DNA of 64,000 nt from Hondaea fermentalgiana (Eukaryota; Sar; Bigyra; Thraustochytrida; Thraustochytriidae): positions 62,001-126,000 of the forward strand of contig NPFB01000021.1 of assembly GCA_014084085.1 (NCBI GenBank). Direction: 5' to 3'. Below, piece after piece: positions 38,806 through 48,485 of the stretch (positions are counted from its first letter, which is position 1; each line of letters starts with the position of its first letter). The translations under genes and the position numbers were made by a program. Below the pieces are notes generated by a model, which saw nothing but the letters and a program-made list of their open reading frames with translations, searched no databases and was not told the DNA's origin.

Positions 38806-39472
38806 GCCTGCCTGCTCGCTCTAGTTTAGACGTTTCGGTCTGCAACCTCTCTTCGGAGTAGCCTGCTGATCGGCCCCATTGTGTAGCTTTTTCTCTGCTC
38901 GCGGAAACCGTGCTCACGGTGCTTCGTTATTTTTTAACCCTCTTTTTGCTCCCTTAAACCTTTGGCACGTCACAACCTCGGCCACTCATTTCCTGGATGA
39001 TGACAATGATTTGACTTTTTTTCCTCCTTTATTTTGTTTCGTCCGAGTTATGTTTTCTTTCGCACGCAACTTGTTTTCTAAAAACAATCTTACGATGCCG
39101 AATCGAATTCGCTTCATTTGAAGGTTTTAAGGACATTCTATGATACTGAGTCCAATTTGCTGCAGCCGAGTATTGCAAAGAATGAATCTTAGATTGCTCA
39201 CACGCGAATTCTTGATATCCTATGATGCCAATGCAAAGCCATGTATAGACGTATTTTCTACCGACGCCACAACCCCAATACTCAATCGCTGATCACACAC
39301 ATTTTATGAAAGCAGGGAGAGTTCATGGTTTACAATTATAAAGTAAAGCGGTCGGTCTATTCACGCTGCACCATTTTTAAGCGATCACAGTCCCACTTGC
39401 GCCAAGAAGTCCGCATTTTGGAAATGGAGTCGTTCTCTTTCTTGGAAAGGGAAAGCAGAGAGACCGCAACAC
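38806..39472. other. Convergent 3' intergenic region
   Basis: 667 bases between the AP2 and Der stops, AT-richer (39060-39380) than the rest of the window. No gene seen. Confidence 0.5.
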
Positions 39473-41659
39473 TTAGGAAGAGGAGGACGACGAGGACGAA
39501 GTCTTCTTGCCGCCCTCACCACGACCATGTTTGCGAGACCCACCAGCAAACTCAGATCTCTTGCCAGTTGGACGTTTGCGACGACCCATCTCGTCACTAC
39601 CGCGTACAAGAATTCGCAGCGGTACGCCACCCAAGCCAAAGTGCTTCCGGATACTATTCTGCATGAATCGCTGGTACGAATCCGGAAGCAGACGACTCGT
39701 CGCGCGCGTACGGTTTACAAAGCACACAAACGTAGGCGGCCGCGTCGATGCCTGTGTCATGTACTTAATTTTGAGCGGGCCAGAGCGAATATGCGAGTTT
39801 GCCACCTTGGCGCCCTTCAAAGGGGGTGGCGGCTGCTGCAGTTGAGCCATGGAACGCCATTCATTAAGCTGTGCAGTCGGAATGCGTGACCGCCATCGGT
39901 CATACATGTCCACAATCGTTGGCAGCAACTCGTCCACGCCTGCCCCATTCAGCGCAGACATTGGCACCACAGGGACGCCTACTGCCATGGGAATAGCCGA
40001 CTCCACGTGGTGACGGACAAACTCAATCACGTCCATTTTGTAATTCGAAGCCGCAACATGCGCCTCGGCCAAGTCGCACTTGTTCGCCGCCACCACCAAA
40101 CCACGGCCCTCGTCAAGAACGCGCGAGATCAAGTCCATATCGTGCCGTGTCAACGGGCCGCTCGAGTCCGGATCACGAGCCTGCGCCATAACGTCCACAA
40201 CGACAACAACCACCTGCGATCGATCCAAGGCGCGCAACGAGCTCTGAATTGAAAGGTCTTCCAGGCTCGAGTCTACTTTTTGCGACTTGCCCTTGCGCAG
40301 ATTCTCTTGCACCTTGCGGCGCACCTCGGACTCGGCTCGCTTGCCACCACTGCCTCCGAAGAGACGCGTGCGCGAACGAATGCCAGCCGTGTCCACGAGG
40401 CGCAAGCGACGGCCTTCAAATTCCCAGTCAATGGCAACCGTATCTCGCGTCAAACCCGGCATCGGACCTGCGATGCAACGCTGCTGGCCAACAATCTCGT
40501 TGACCAGCGTCGACTTGCCCACGTTGGGGCGTCCCACAATGGCGATGTGAATGGCCTCGCGGTTCTCGTGCATTCGTCGCACAAGCTTGGCGCCGGTCTC
40601 CGGCTCGAGCGTCACGATCTCGTCGCTTTCTTCAGCATCTTGCGCATCATTATTACTTGATGCCAGCGTCTCCTTTCGTGCCGCGTAAGCCTCGCTCGCA
40701 AGTTGCGTTCTCACTCCACTCGCAATACCGAACGGCAAAAGCGCATTGTGAATGTCACTAAATCCTTGCCCGTGCTCGGCAGAAATTGGTACTGGCTCAC
40801 CAAAGGTCAATTTGAAGCAGTCGACCAGGAACGACTGCCAATGATGGTCGCCCTCGCTGGCCCACGAAAAGGCCTCACCTCTACCTTCCGACTTGTTGGC
40901 CAGCAGCACAAAACCAGTTGCCAATGTTTTCCCTGCCTCATCGCGAATACCGTGCGAACTCCGCACTTGCCGTCGCACCCACCGCGCGAGCTCCACGTCT
41001 TCTGCTGTAATTCCCTCCTTTGCGTCCACGACCATAACCACCACATCCGCCTGGTGAATCGCCTGAGACATTTGAAAGTGCATCGCGTCCACCAGCTCGG
41101 GGCCGTGCACGGGAGCAAGCAGTTCGGTTGGCCGCTTCCGCTTTCTCTGCGCAATGTCCTCAAAGCCACCCGTGTCGCACAAGACAAATTCCAGAGCGCC
41201 CAGCTGCGCTGTACCCTCTTTGCGATCGCGAGTCGTGCCCGGCACTGCGCTCACGATCGCATCGCGCGCCTTGACCAAGCGATTGTAGATGGTCGACTTG
41301 CCCACATTGGGACGCCCGACGATCGTCGCATAAAACTTGGCAAGCTCAAAGTCGTGTTTGGGCGCATTCCGTAGCGCACCTTCGCGTTTACGGAAAATCT
41401 GCCCGTTCTCGACGGCCATAAGGCCATCGCGCACCGCCGTGGCAATCTTGGCCGTCTCTTCGTGCTCAAAAATCGAACCAGCAGCATCCGGCTTCGAGTC
41501 TCCCGTGTTGCTGGGCGGATTACTGCTGCAGAGACCTCGGCGCGCGAGTGGCCATACCCTGGGTCTTGGGCGCACCAATGTCGTTGCATTCAAAGCGCCC
41601 CTCGTCGCGCTCCTCGTCGTCGTCGTTCTCGTGGCCAGAGCGGTCACTGGCGCGAGCAT
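39473..41659 (-). CDS. Mitochondrial Der/EngA-type double GTPase
   Basis: A 728-residue protein from the ATG at 41659. The first 45 residues are Thr/Arg/Ala-rich without acids (MLAPVTALATRTTTTRSATR), a mitochondrial presequence. GTPase 1 has GRPNVGKST (about 115-123), PGTTRDR, DTGGF and NKSE (G4 with Glu). GTPase 2 has GRPNVGKST (about 372-380), PGLTRDT, DTAGI and NKCD. The KH-like C-terminal domain includes RPPTFVCFVNRT, DSYQRFMQNSIRKHFGL and GVPLRILVRG, all Der-specific. A Lys/Gly/Ser tail ends the protein. Bacterial Der assembles the 50S subunit. Here it probably assembles the mitochondrial large subunit, because I see no plastid evidence. A linker near residues 340-360 is acidic. Confidence 0.96.
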   Translation of the reverse strand: MLAPVTALATRTTTTRSATRGALNATTLVRPRPRVWPLARRGLCSSNPPSNTGDSKPDAAGSIFEHEETAKIATAVRDGLMAVENGQIFRKREGALRNAPKHDFELAKFYATIVGRPNVGKSTIYNRLVKARDAIVSAVPGTTRDRKEGTAQLGALEFVLCDTGGFEDIAQRKRKRPTELLAPVHGPELVDAMHFQMSQAIHQADVVVMVVDAKEGITAEDVELARWVRRQVRSSHGIRDEAGKTLATGFVLLANKSEGRGEAFSWASEGDHHWQSFLVDCFKLTFGEPVPISAEHGQGFSDIHNALLPFGIASGVRTQLASEAYAARKETLASSNNDAQDAEESDEIVTLEPETGAKLVRRMHENREAIHIAIVGRPNVGKSTLVNEIVGQQRCIAGPMPGLTRDTVAIDWEFEGRRLRLVDTAGIRSRTRLFGGSGGKRAESEVRRKVQENLRKGKSQKVDSSLEDLSIQSSLRALDRSQVVVVVVDVMAQARDPDSSGPLTRHDMDLISRVLDEGRGLVVAANKCDLAEAHVAASNYKMDVIEFVRHHVESAIPMAVGVPVVPMSALNGAGVDELLPTIVDMYDRWRSRIPTAQLNEWRSMAQLQQPPPPLKGAKVANSHIRSGPLKIKYMTQASTRPPTFVCFVNRTRATSRLLPDSYQRFMQNSIRKHFGLGGVPLRILVRGSDEMGRRKRPTGKRSEFAGGSRKHGRGEGGKKTSSSSSSSS

Positions 41660-42736
41660 TTTGGTTTGTAAAGAACTTCTTCTTCTTCTTCTTCTTTTTC
41701 TTCGTCTTCTTCTGCCGCTGCTGCTGCCCTCAAAAGGTCTGCGACGGGTGCCGTGTAGAGCCCTTGCGCTCGCAGCTCGTTCTACTTGGCCTCCGTGCTC
41801 GCGCTCGCGCTCGCGGCCCTGGCGCGGCCCAGCACGCTCTCCGTGGCGGCCACGAACGGCAACACCACCTCCTCCCGATGCCGCACGAGCGCGTCTACGG
41901 AGGCGTCGAGCGCGCGCAGCTCCGCGCCGAGGCTCGCGATCTCCGCCGCGATCGCCACGTACGCCGCCTCGCCCGCGGGCTGCTGCTCCTGCTGCCGCTG
42001 CTGCTGCTGCTGGGCGCCGCGCTCCATGTCCAACCACCGCCGCGCCTTCCCAATCGACGTATGCACGAGAGCGAATGGGAGAATGGAAGAATGTCCAAGA
42101 CTGCAGCAGCCAGATTGGATGCCGATGGGAGTGCGTGCGCATACCGTGGACACAGAAAGGCCCGCGAACGACCGACACTCGCATGGCGAGAAGGACGAGG
42201 TCCTGCGGCTCTGGTCTCGTGGACGACGAAGGTCGTGACCGCGATGGCGCGCGTCGAGACGGGAGGCCTTGCATAGCATAGATGGAACGATCGTTGGTGC
42301 TTTTGGGACGCACTTGAAGAATGGGACGGGGGGAAAGGGACGCGTGAAGCATGCAGAAAGAGCTTGGTATCTCGAGATAACAAATAAGTTGCGCTCGTAC
42401 TGATTGTCGCAAACTAGTGGCTTACATGAAGGCTAGAAAACTCAAAAGAGAAATTCAACTCATGCCAATCACTTGGTCTCACGCAATTGAATGCATGCTT
42501 GGCTTTTCGTGTGAATCGATGGCCCGCCGATTGGTGCTTGAGGAGCGCATTCTGAGAACGAGACGGGGGCCAAAAAAAACACATGAAACATTTTATCGGC
42601 CGGGAGAAAGAGATCTTGGGATCTCGAGACAACAAGAAACTCACTTGAGCAATGACCTTGCACTGTCAGTCACAAACCTAAAAGCTTTACAATTACAACA
42701 ATTCAGATGGAGACAGACCTTCAATGCTACTACGTT
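41660..42736. other. Promoter side of Der gene and 3' flank of WD40 gene
   Basis: It has a CTTCTTCTT run near 41676-41710, then a GC-rich segment with a possible small minus-strand gene (41782-42027), then an AT-richer part up to the WD40 stop. Confidence 0.4.
41782..42027 (-). CDS. Possible small helical/coiled-coil protein
   Basis: The ATG at 42027 opens an 81-residue frame: a Gln-rich start (MERGAQQQQQRQQEQQ), then a heptad-like helix (AEIASLGAELRALDASVDAL), then VVLPFVAATESVLGRARA and a Ser/Ala tail. The frame is open further upstream to another ATG at 42279 (165 residues in total), and an upstream exon is possible. The hydrophobic periodicity and acidic/basic pattern look protein-like, resembling short kinetochore or adaptor subunits, but I cannot name it. 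Confidence 0.35.
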   Translation of the reverse strand: MERGAQQQQQRQQEQQPAGEAAYVAIAAEIASLGAELRALDASVDALVRHREEVVLPFVAATESVLGRARAASASASTEAK

Positions 42737-44053
42737 CTAGATGGCTGCCTTAGCGTGCAAGCCTCCGCGCGAGTCTGCCACCACACAGCAACCCCCCGCT
42801 GCACCAACATCAAAAGCGACAGACTCGGGGCAGTCCTCGACATCGAGGAAAACACTGGTCCGAAGATGCTCAAGCTGCTGAGTGCGTCGACACACCGTGT
42901 ACTCGGACACCTCGGTATCGCACGAAAGTGTGTACAAGCGCGGGGAGCACGACAACGATGCTTGCGTCGATACAGGACCGCATCGAAATCGTTGAGGCGC
43001 ACTAACACTAGATAATCCCTGGCCCGTGCGCAAAGACCATAATTTCATATCCTGACCATCTGCAGTTACCAGAAGCTGGGCATCCAGAGGTGTCGCACTC
43101 ATGACGGGCTGATGGTGTGGCGCAATAGGTCGCTCAAAGGATGCCGTATATGGATTCCAGGTCGCTCCTTCACTATGACGCTGGGTAATATCCAGAGTCA
43201 AGCGTTCGTCGCCACGATATACATGCAATTCTCCTTCGCTGGTCACCATGGCAACAATGACGACGTCTTCTGCGCAGCACGTGAGCGAGCAAAGTCTCCG
43301 CGCAGACGTGGCCGTCTCTCGTATTGGTCGAGGTGGACCCCGCAAATCCCACCAGCGAAGCACGCCATCTGAGGCGCAATGGCTCACAAAGACAGTTGGC
43401 GAATCAAGCGTACAAGCACTCACGCGGACCGAAGAAAGTGCCGTCAAAGGGGCAACTTGAAATTCTTGGCTCTTGTGCAATGCGCCCTGTGGCATAACAT
43501 CATACACTTGCACATTGTGTGCTCGCGCAACAACGAGGCGCGGGCCAACCGTGACCATGTGTTCAACGCGACGCGGGCCCGTGGCTGCCGCCTCGCTCAG
43601 CACGCCTTGCGAAGCTCTGGAGTCTCCACCCAATTTCAAAATGCTCAGTTTGCCAAGGTCGTCGCCAATGACTGCGAGACGTTGCCGCAATCCAGACGTT
43701 TGCGGGTGTTGCGAAAGCACTCGAAGCGCGGTCACGCGTCGATACTGCACCTGCGCAACTTGCTCCCACGGGGCCTTGTGCAGTCTCTCGGCGACCAGGT
43801 CGGCGACGAAGGCAGCGCTGGGCTCGAGCCCGATGCCGTGAGCAGGTTTCTGACCTCCCAAGCCCCCCACGGTCCGCGTCGGTCTTCCCGCGGGCAGCCA
43901 CGCGTCTCTCCTGCGGCTCAAGGCCCTCCGCGCCTCGACAGCGCGCGCCCTGTCGCGCTGCACAGTCCCCGCCTTCGCGGGCTGTTCCTGGCCGCTCCAT
44001 CGCGCTGCCTTGCGGGGCCTCGGCGCCTCGCCCTCTGCCGTCGCCGGGGCCAT
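42737..44053 (-). CDS. WD40-repeat protein, unassigned
   Basis: The ATG at 44053 gives 438 residues. The frame is open 199 codons further upstream, but that part is Arg/Pro/Ser-rich and overlaps the divergent COX20 start. Residues 1-70 are basic. A beta-propeller follows with WD-like units: SQHPQTSGLRQRLAVIGDDL then GKLSILKL; RLVVARAHNVQVYDV; TVFVSHCASDGVLRWWDLRG; VVIVAMVTSEGELHVYRG; LLVTADGQDMKLWSLRTG; RLYTLSCDTEVSEYTV; CVVADSRGGLHA. The repeats are weak and only some end in WD. The arrangement is distantly reminiscent of DDB2/WDR76 proteins, but I cannot assign it. A scaffold role is likely. Confidence 0.78.
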   Translation of the reverse strand: MAPATAEGEAPRPRKAARWSGQEQPAKAGTVQRDRARAVEARRALSRRRDAWLPAGRPTRTVGGLGGQKPAHGIGLEPSAAFVADLVAERLHKAPWEQVAQVQYRRVTALRVLSQHPQTSGLRQRLAVIGDDLGKLSILKLGGDSRASQGVLSEAAATGPRRVEHMVTVGPRLVVARAHNVQVYDVMPQGALHKSQEFQVAPLTALSSVRVSACTLDSPTVFVSHCASDGVLRWWDLRGPPRPIRETATSARRLCSLTCCAEDVVIVAMVTSEGELHVYRGDERLTLDITQRHSEGATWNPYTASFERPIAPHHQPVMSATPLDAQLLVTADGQDMKLWSLRTGQGLSSVSAPQRFRCGPVSTQASLSCSPRLYTLSCDTEVSEYTVCRRTQQLEHLRTSVFLDVEDCPESVAFDVGAAGGCCVVADSRGGLHAKAAI

Positions 44054-44559
44054 GCGCGCGCCGCTCCCTCGCGCGCTCTCGTGCTCCGCCGCGCTCCGCC
44101 CAAGGCTCGCGCCTCTTGCGGTCCGCCTGGATGCAGTTCTGGTGCTCGACGTTGGGCAAGTTGTCGACGTTAGGCAAGGGGCCTCGGCCGGGCACCCGAT
44201 TGGGGCCCCCGAAATTGCACGCAAGCGAGGCCTGAAAAGCTTGATGTGAGCCACAATACCGAGTTGGCCCCCAAGCTTGCGCGCAAAGCGAAGCCCTCTC
44301 GAACTCCGGGAGGGACGAGGACCGAGACCTGCAGCCAGCCCGCGGCGGAGCGCGTTTCCGTCATCTCCAGCCTCGAGACAGAGCTCGGGCGGGAGCGGAA
44401 CGGAGCTTGCGAGCGAGCGGAGGAAGCGAAGACCTCGTTGACCTCGCTCGCCAACCAAGGCGACGCTTTCGGAATTAAGTAACGCGGCGAGCCGCGAGCT
44501 GCGAGGCCCGGAGCGAGACCTGGAGCGCGGAGATAGGGAAGGGGGCGAAAAAGGAGAAG
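44054..44559. promoter_or_regulatory. Divergent promoter of the WD40 and COX20 genes
   Basis: 506 bases, GC-rich with GCGAGCGAGC-like strings. No gene seen. Confidence 0.45.
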
Positions 44560-44859
44560 ATGGGCAGTGGACCGCAGGCGCTCTGGGACGTCCCGTGCGC
44601 GTGGGAGTCAGCAGCACTGGGTGTCGCTTCCGGCGCCGTCGTCGGCGCACACAGATACTTTGGCACGCGGCACCACATTTCTGCTATTGACTGGGGCATC
44701 AAAATGATGTGCGTCGTCTCGATCATTTCCTTTGCAGGATGCAGATACGAGTACCATGAGAAACGCTCCAAAATGCTCGACTCCATCAAGCTCATGAACG
44801 ATCGTCAAGCGAAAATGCACGAGCGTCGAGCCATGCCCGACTCCAGCGATGAGTCGTAG
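44560..44859 (+). CDS. COX20: Cytochrome c oxidase assembly protein COX20
   Basis: A 99-residue protein from the ATG at 44560. After WDVPCAWESAALGVASGAVVG (Cys and Gly-rich first helix) and AHRYFGTRHH, a second helix reads IKMMCVVSIISFAGCRYEYHEKR. The pair of short helices, the PCA-x-x-S element and the CRYxY end match COX20/FAM36A, the inner-membrane chaperone of COX2 during cytochrome c oxidase assembly. The charged Met/Lys-rich tail ends DSSDES. The family is short and weakly conserved, so the call is good but not certain. It is followed head to tail by a mitochondrial DEAD-box helicase. Confidence 0.85.
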   Translation: MGSGPQALWDVPCAWESAALGVASGAVVGAHRYFGTRHHISAIDWGIKMMCVVSIISFAGCRYEYHEKRSKMLDSIKLMNDRQAKMHERRAMPDSSDES

Positions 44860-45450
44860 CGTAGGGTATAATTCTTTTTCTCGCCTGCGTGCGCGCGTGA
44901 ATTCCCCCGCGCTAGGCATGCTCAAACACAGGTCTGTTCTGTCCAGTTCAGATATTACTGCGCTGCAGGAGTCAGAGCACGCACGTCAGGGAAACTTGCT
45001 GGGAGCGTTCGCTTTGTGCCCGCCAATAGCCATCTATTTGACTTATGAGAAGGGAGATCAGAAAAGGAGGTCATCCACCTAGTCATGACGATCAAAGAGG
45101 TTGCAAGCCTCCTTCAACTCCACCGCTTCCCTCCTTATCTTGTCCATGACCACAAGATCAATTTAAGAAAAAACACATCTCTGTATTTCTGCGACCTTGC
45201 CCATGCAAGCATGGCATGACATGGCATGGCATGGCCAAGGTGTCTTGCCTCCAATCGCGCTGCCTTGTCATCGGCGAGCGAGAACGTACACGCGCAGTCA
45301 GCTCGCTAGATTCTAGTGAAGTGCTGCCCGTTGTGGGCCACGTTCGCCCTGCATCAAAGCTGGTTGGGTCAGGTGAGTGAGTGAGTAAGTGAGTGCCTTG
45401 TGAACGAGCGAGTGGCTCCGCAGAACCGGAAAAGCAGAGAGCGCGCCGCC
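44860..45450. other. Intergenic between COX20 and DEAD-box genes
   Basis: 591 bases with CATGGCATGACATGGC repeats near 45211-45233 and GTGAGTGAGTGAGTAAG near 45373-45390. No gene seen. Confidence 0.5.
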
Positions 45451-47187
45451 ATGTGGTCGGCAGCGGTATCATCGGCAGCGCGCGCGCCGCTGCTATGCCG
45501 CGCGCGGGGTGGCAGCAGACTGTGCAGAAGACTTGCTACAAGCAGCACCAGCACCAGCAGCAGTGGCGTCAGCGCAAGCGTGAGCAGCGCTGATGCCGAC
45601 AGCGGCGAGGCGCGCAAGCGAGGCAATCCTGCCACGGCACAGCTGCGCGAGTGGGTCAAGACAGGCAACCGCGAGGAGCTGAGCTTTGAGGACAGTAAGG
45701 GCACGCGACAAAAGTTTGGAGAACTCGGTCTCGGTGCGGAAATCACCGAAGCCTTTGCAGAAATGCGTTTGCGCGAACCGACTGCCATCCAGGAAATGAG
45801 CGTGCCCGCACTGCTCAAGCTGGCCAAGGAAAGCGACCAGGAGCCTGATGCGGGAAAAAACGACATTCGCCACATCCCTTGCGCCGCTATCGCCTCCGAG
45901 ACGGGTTCTGGCAAAACTTTGGCTTTCCTCGCGCCCGTCATGCAGCGATTGAAAATCGAAGAACGCATCACAGGCGTAAACGAAAAGCGCGCACGGCCCC
46001 GCGCTCTAGTTTTGTCGCCGACCCGTGAACTGTGCGACCAAATTAGCATGGTGGCCCGGAAAATCTCTCATACTGCGAAATTGCGCGTCGCTTCTCTGAC
46101 CGGAGGCGTTTCGCAAAGGGCTCAGCGCTACAACGAGTCGCGGCCCCTTGACCTGGTCGTGTCGACGCCCTCGCGATGCATGTACCTTTGGGATGAACGC
46201 CGTTTGTTCTTGGGAGACGTCCGCTACCTCGTCATTGACGAGGCCGACACTGTCTTGGCCGAAGACGCTGGGTTCCGTAACGAAATCGCGCACCTCATTC
46301 GCCTGCTCGCAGAAAAAGCAGATTTGCGCATGATCGTCTTTACCGGAGCCACCGTCATTGCTTCGCGCAACAAGGCGAACGCTATGGTGAGAAAACACGC
46401 GTACGGGCGTGATGATGCAACCGCTCAGTCTATGCAATGGATGCAAGCTTGCGCAAAGGCCTTCAAGGGGAATTTGCACGTGTTCCGAAGCCCAGGTCTG
46501 GGAGCGCTGAATCCAAATCTGCGCTTTGAGGTCATACCTTGCCCCCAGATCAGCAAACACGCATCGCTCGGTAGTGCGATCCAGTCATACATTGAGTCAC
46601 CCGCCGTTGTCCAGGACGCAAGTCGCCGAGAGACACGAACGATTGTGTTTTGCAACTCGCTTGCAAGCTGCCGCTCGACCGGCTACTACCTCGAGGGTGA
46701 AGAGCACGAATCCGGCTACGCTGTCTTTAGCATTCATGGCGGCATGGGCCCAGAGCTACGAGCTTCGCAGTGGGATGCTTTTAACCAGCCCCCGCCATCG
46801 TATGCCACCTCGGTACAACATAAGATTCTTCTCTGTACAGACTTGGCTGCGCGGGGCCTCGACTTCAATGTTGACCATGTCATCATGTTTGATCTCCCTT
46901 CAAGCATTTCTGACTTTGTGCATCGCGTCGGCCGAACCGCGCGTGGCATGGGCGAGAAAGGTCTCGTTACGCTCATTGTCAAAGACACCCACCACGATCG
47001 CCGGCTTGCGGACACCCTCATGCAGGCTGTCTTGCCAGCAAAGGAGCGCGCCCGATTGACAAACCCCTATGCTGCCATTCGCTCTCCGGAGGCACCGCCT
47101 CCAACGAGTTTTCGACAGCGCAAGGGCACGAACAAATTTTCTCGCAATAAGGCCAACTCGAAGAACAATCGGCGCACGCGACGATGA
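45451..47187 (+). CDS. Mitochondrial DEAD-box RNA helicase
   Basis: A 578-residue protein from the ATG at 45451 (the upstream in-frame GTG is not used). MWSAAVSSAARAPLLCRARG starts a mitochondrial presequence (Arg/Ser/Ala-rich, no acids to about residue 50). Helicase motifs in order: Q motif REPTAIQEMS; Walker A ASETGSGKT (about 149); Ia PTRELCDQ; TGG; Ib TPSR; II DEAD (about 263); III FTGAT in place of SAT; IV IVFCNS; V TDLAARGLD; VI HRVGRTARG. The tail is basic (RKGTNKFSRNKANSKNNRRTRR-like). The enzyme likely remodels mitochondrial RNA or ribosome intermediates, as MSS116/DDX28-type helicases do. A long segment between motifs III and IV is an insertion compared with minimal DEAD proteins. 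Confidence 0.96.
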   Translation: MWSAAVSSAARAPLLCRARGGSRLCRRLATSSTSTSSSGVSASVSSADADSGEARKRGNPATAQLREWVKTGNREELSFEDSKGTRQKFGELGLGAEITEAFAEMRLREPTAIQEMSVPALLKLAKESDQEPDAGKNDIRHIPCAAIASETGSGKTLAFLAPVMQRLKIEERITGVNEKRARPRALVLSPTRELCDQISMVARKISHTAKLRVASLTGGVSQRAQRYNESRPLDLVVSTPSRCMYLWDERRLFLGDVRYLVIDEADTVLAEDAGFRNEIAHLIRLLAEKADLRMIVFTGATVIASRNKANAMVRKHAYGRDDATAQSMQWMQACAKAFKGNLHVFRSPGLGALNPNLRFEVIPCPQISKHASLGSAIQSYIESPAVVQDASRRETRTIVFCNSLASCRSTGYYLEGEEHESGYAVFSIHGGMGPELRASQWDAFNQPPPSYATSVQHKILLCTDLAARGLDFNVDHVIMFDLPSSISDFVHRVGRTARGMGEKGLVTLIVKDTHHDRRLADTLMQAVLPAKERARLTNPYAAIRSPEAPPPTSFRQRKGTNKFSRNKANSKNNRRTRR

Positions 47188-47771
47188 ACACTTGATCTCT
47201 GATTTGACTGAGTTCTCTCTCTCCTTTCTTCATGGTTTCCAAAACGAGGCATTGCTTGACATTTATCGAAGGCAGCCCTGATCAATCTGTCAGTGGTCAA
47301 GTGATTGCAGGAAGAAAGGGGGCTGTTGTTGGTGATGATGCTTTGGGTTTTGTCTCAATAAAACATGTACAAGAGACTGTGAAAGATGGACTGGCGTACT
47401 CTTTGACCAGGCCAAAACAAGAACAAGAAAAGGGCTTCCTGGTTGCTCGCTCGGGGATTCAATTGATAGCGACTCGCGGGAAAGGGGAACGCTCTTTTGC
47501 TTTGAACAGGTTTAGTTTCTTTCACTTGGTCAACGACATGATCATTCAATCGTGATCGTTGCTGACACAAGTACAAGGCTCGCAAGTCGAAAACCTGATG
47601 GTTCTCACATGAAGAAGAAATTTTGTAATTTGAGAGTTTGATGATTGACTTGGAAGGGTGAAAGGAATGATGACTGAGTTGAAACAAAAGGAAAAACAAA
47701 AGAAAAATAACGCAGTGCTCAGCTTTCATGTCACTTCGCTGAGCCGCTCGCTCATACGCTCACACGCACAC

Positions 47772-47807
<36 letters not shown>

Positions 47808-47822
47808 GCAGACAGAGAGTTT
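47188..47822. other. Convergent 3' intergenic region with CT repeat
   Basis: 635 bases between DEAD-box and PH-LIM stops, AT-rich, with a CT microsatellite at 47777-47805. A 124-residue minus-strand ORF (47355-47729) has a hydrophobic start but no family; I do not accept it. Confidence 0.5.
47777..47805. repeat. CT dinucleotide microsatellite
   Basis: About fourteen CT units. In the minus-strand PH-LIM gene they lie just after the stop codon. Confidence 0.9.
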
Positions 47823-48453
47823 CTAAAGCGAGGGCTTGAGGATACGGTGGTGAACATCGAGCACGGCCGAATCGGCGCAAAAGGTGACGCGCTTGCTGGG
47901 CTTCTTGCCTTTGGTCGTCGACGAGCTGTAGATCGAGAACGAGTCCTTATCCAGAACACAATACTTGCGCTTCCACGTCGGCGAGCGCGACTTGCCACTC
48001 ATGATCTCGATGAAACCTTCATACGTAAAGTCACCTGTCTTTTGAAAGTTTTCGAGCTCAGCCTTGGCTTGGAGGGAGCTGAGCATATCCTTGCGCTGCG
48101 CCCGAATCAGCTTCGCCTCCAGCTGCTGGAGATGAATGGCGCTTGCAATACGCTGGACCCACTGGTCATGCTCCGACAACGACGAGCTGTACATGGTCAA
48201 GAGGTTGCCCGCGCCATCATCGAGTTTGAACGTAAGGCCGTGTGTGAGGCGAGCCAGCTTGTTGTTGGTCGGCGTCACATTGACCTCGGCCACAAAGGCG
48301 ATCGCCTTGGGCGGCCGGCGGCGACGAGGAGCATTTATCATTGGCCTGGAAAGAGCCACATGCTCCAGCTTGGGAGAGCTTTCCTCCTCCTCCTCGTCGT
48401 CTTCAACAACTTCATGTTTCGCCGAACTCTTTGTCGCATGGACGACCGGTACT

Positions 48454-48485
<32 letters not shown>

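Noticed and set aside
47355..47729. Minus-strand ORF with hydrophobic N-terminus
   Set aside because: It lies in the 3' intergenic region, is Phe/Leu-rich from T-rich sequence, and has no family.
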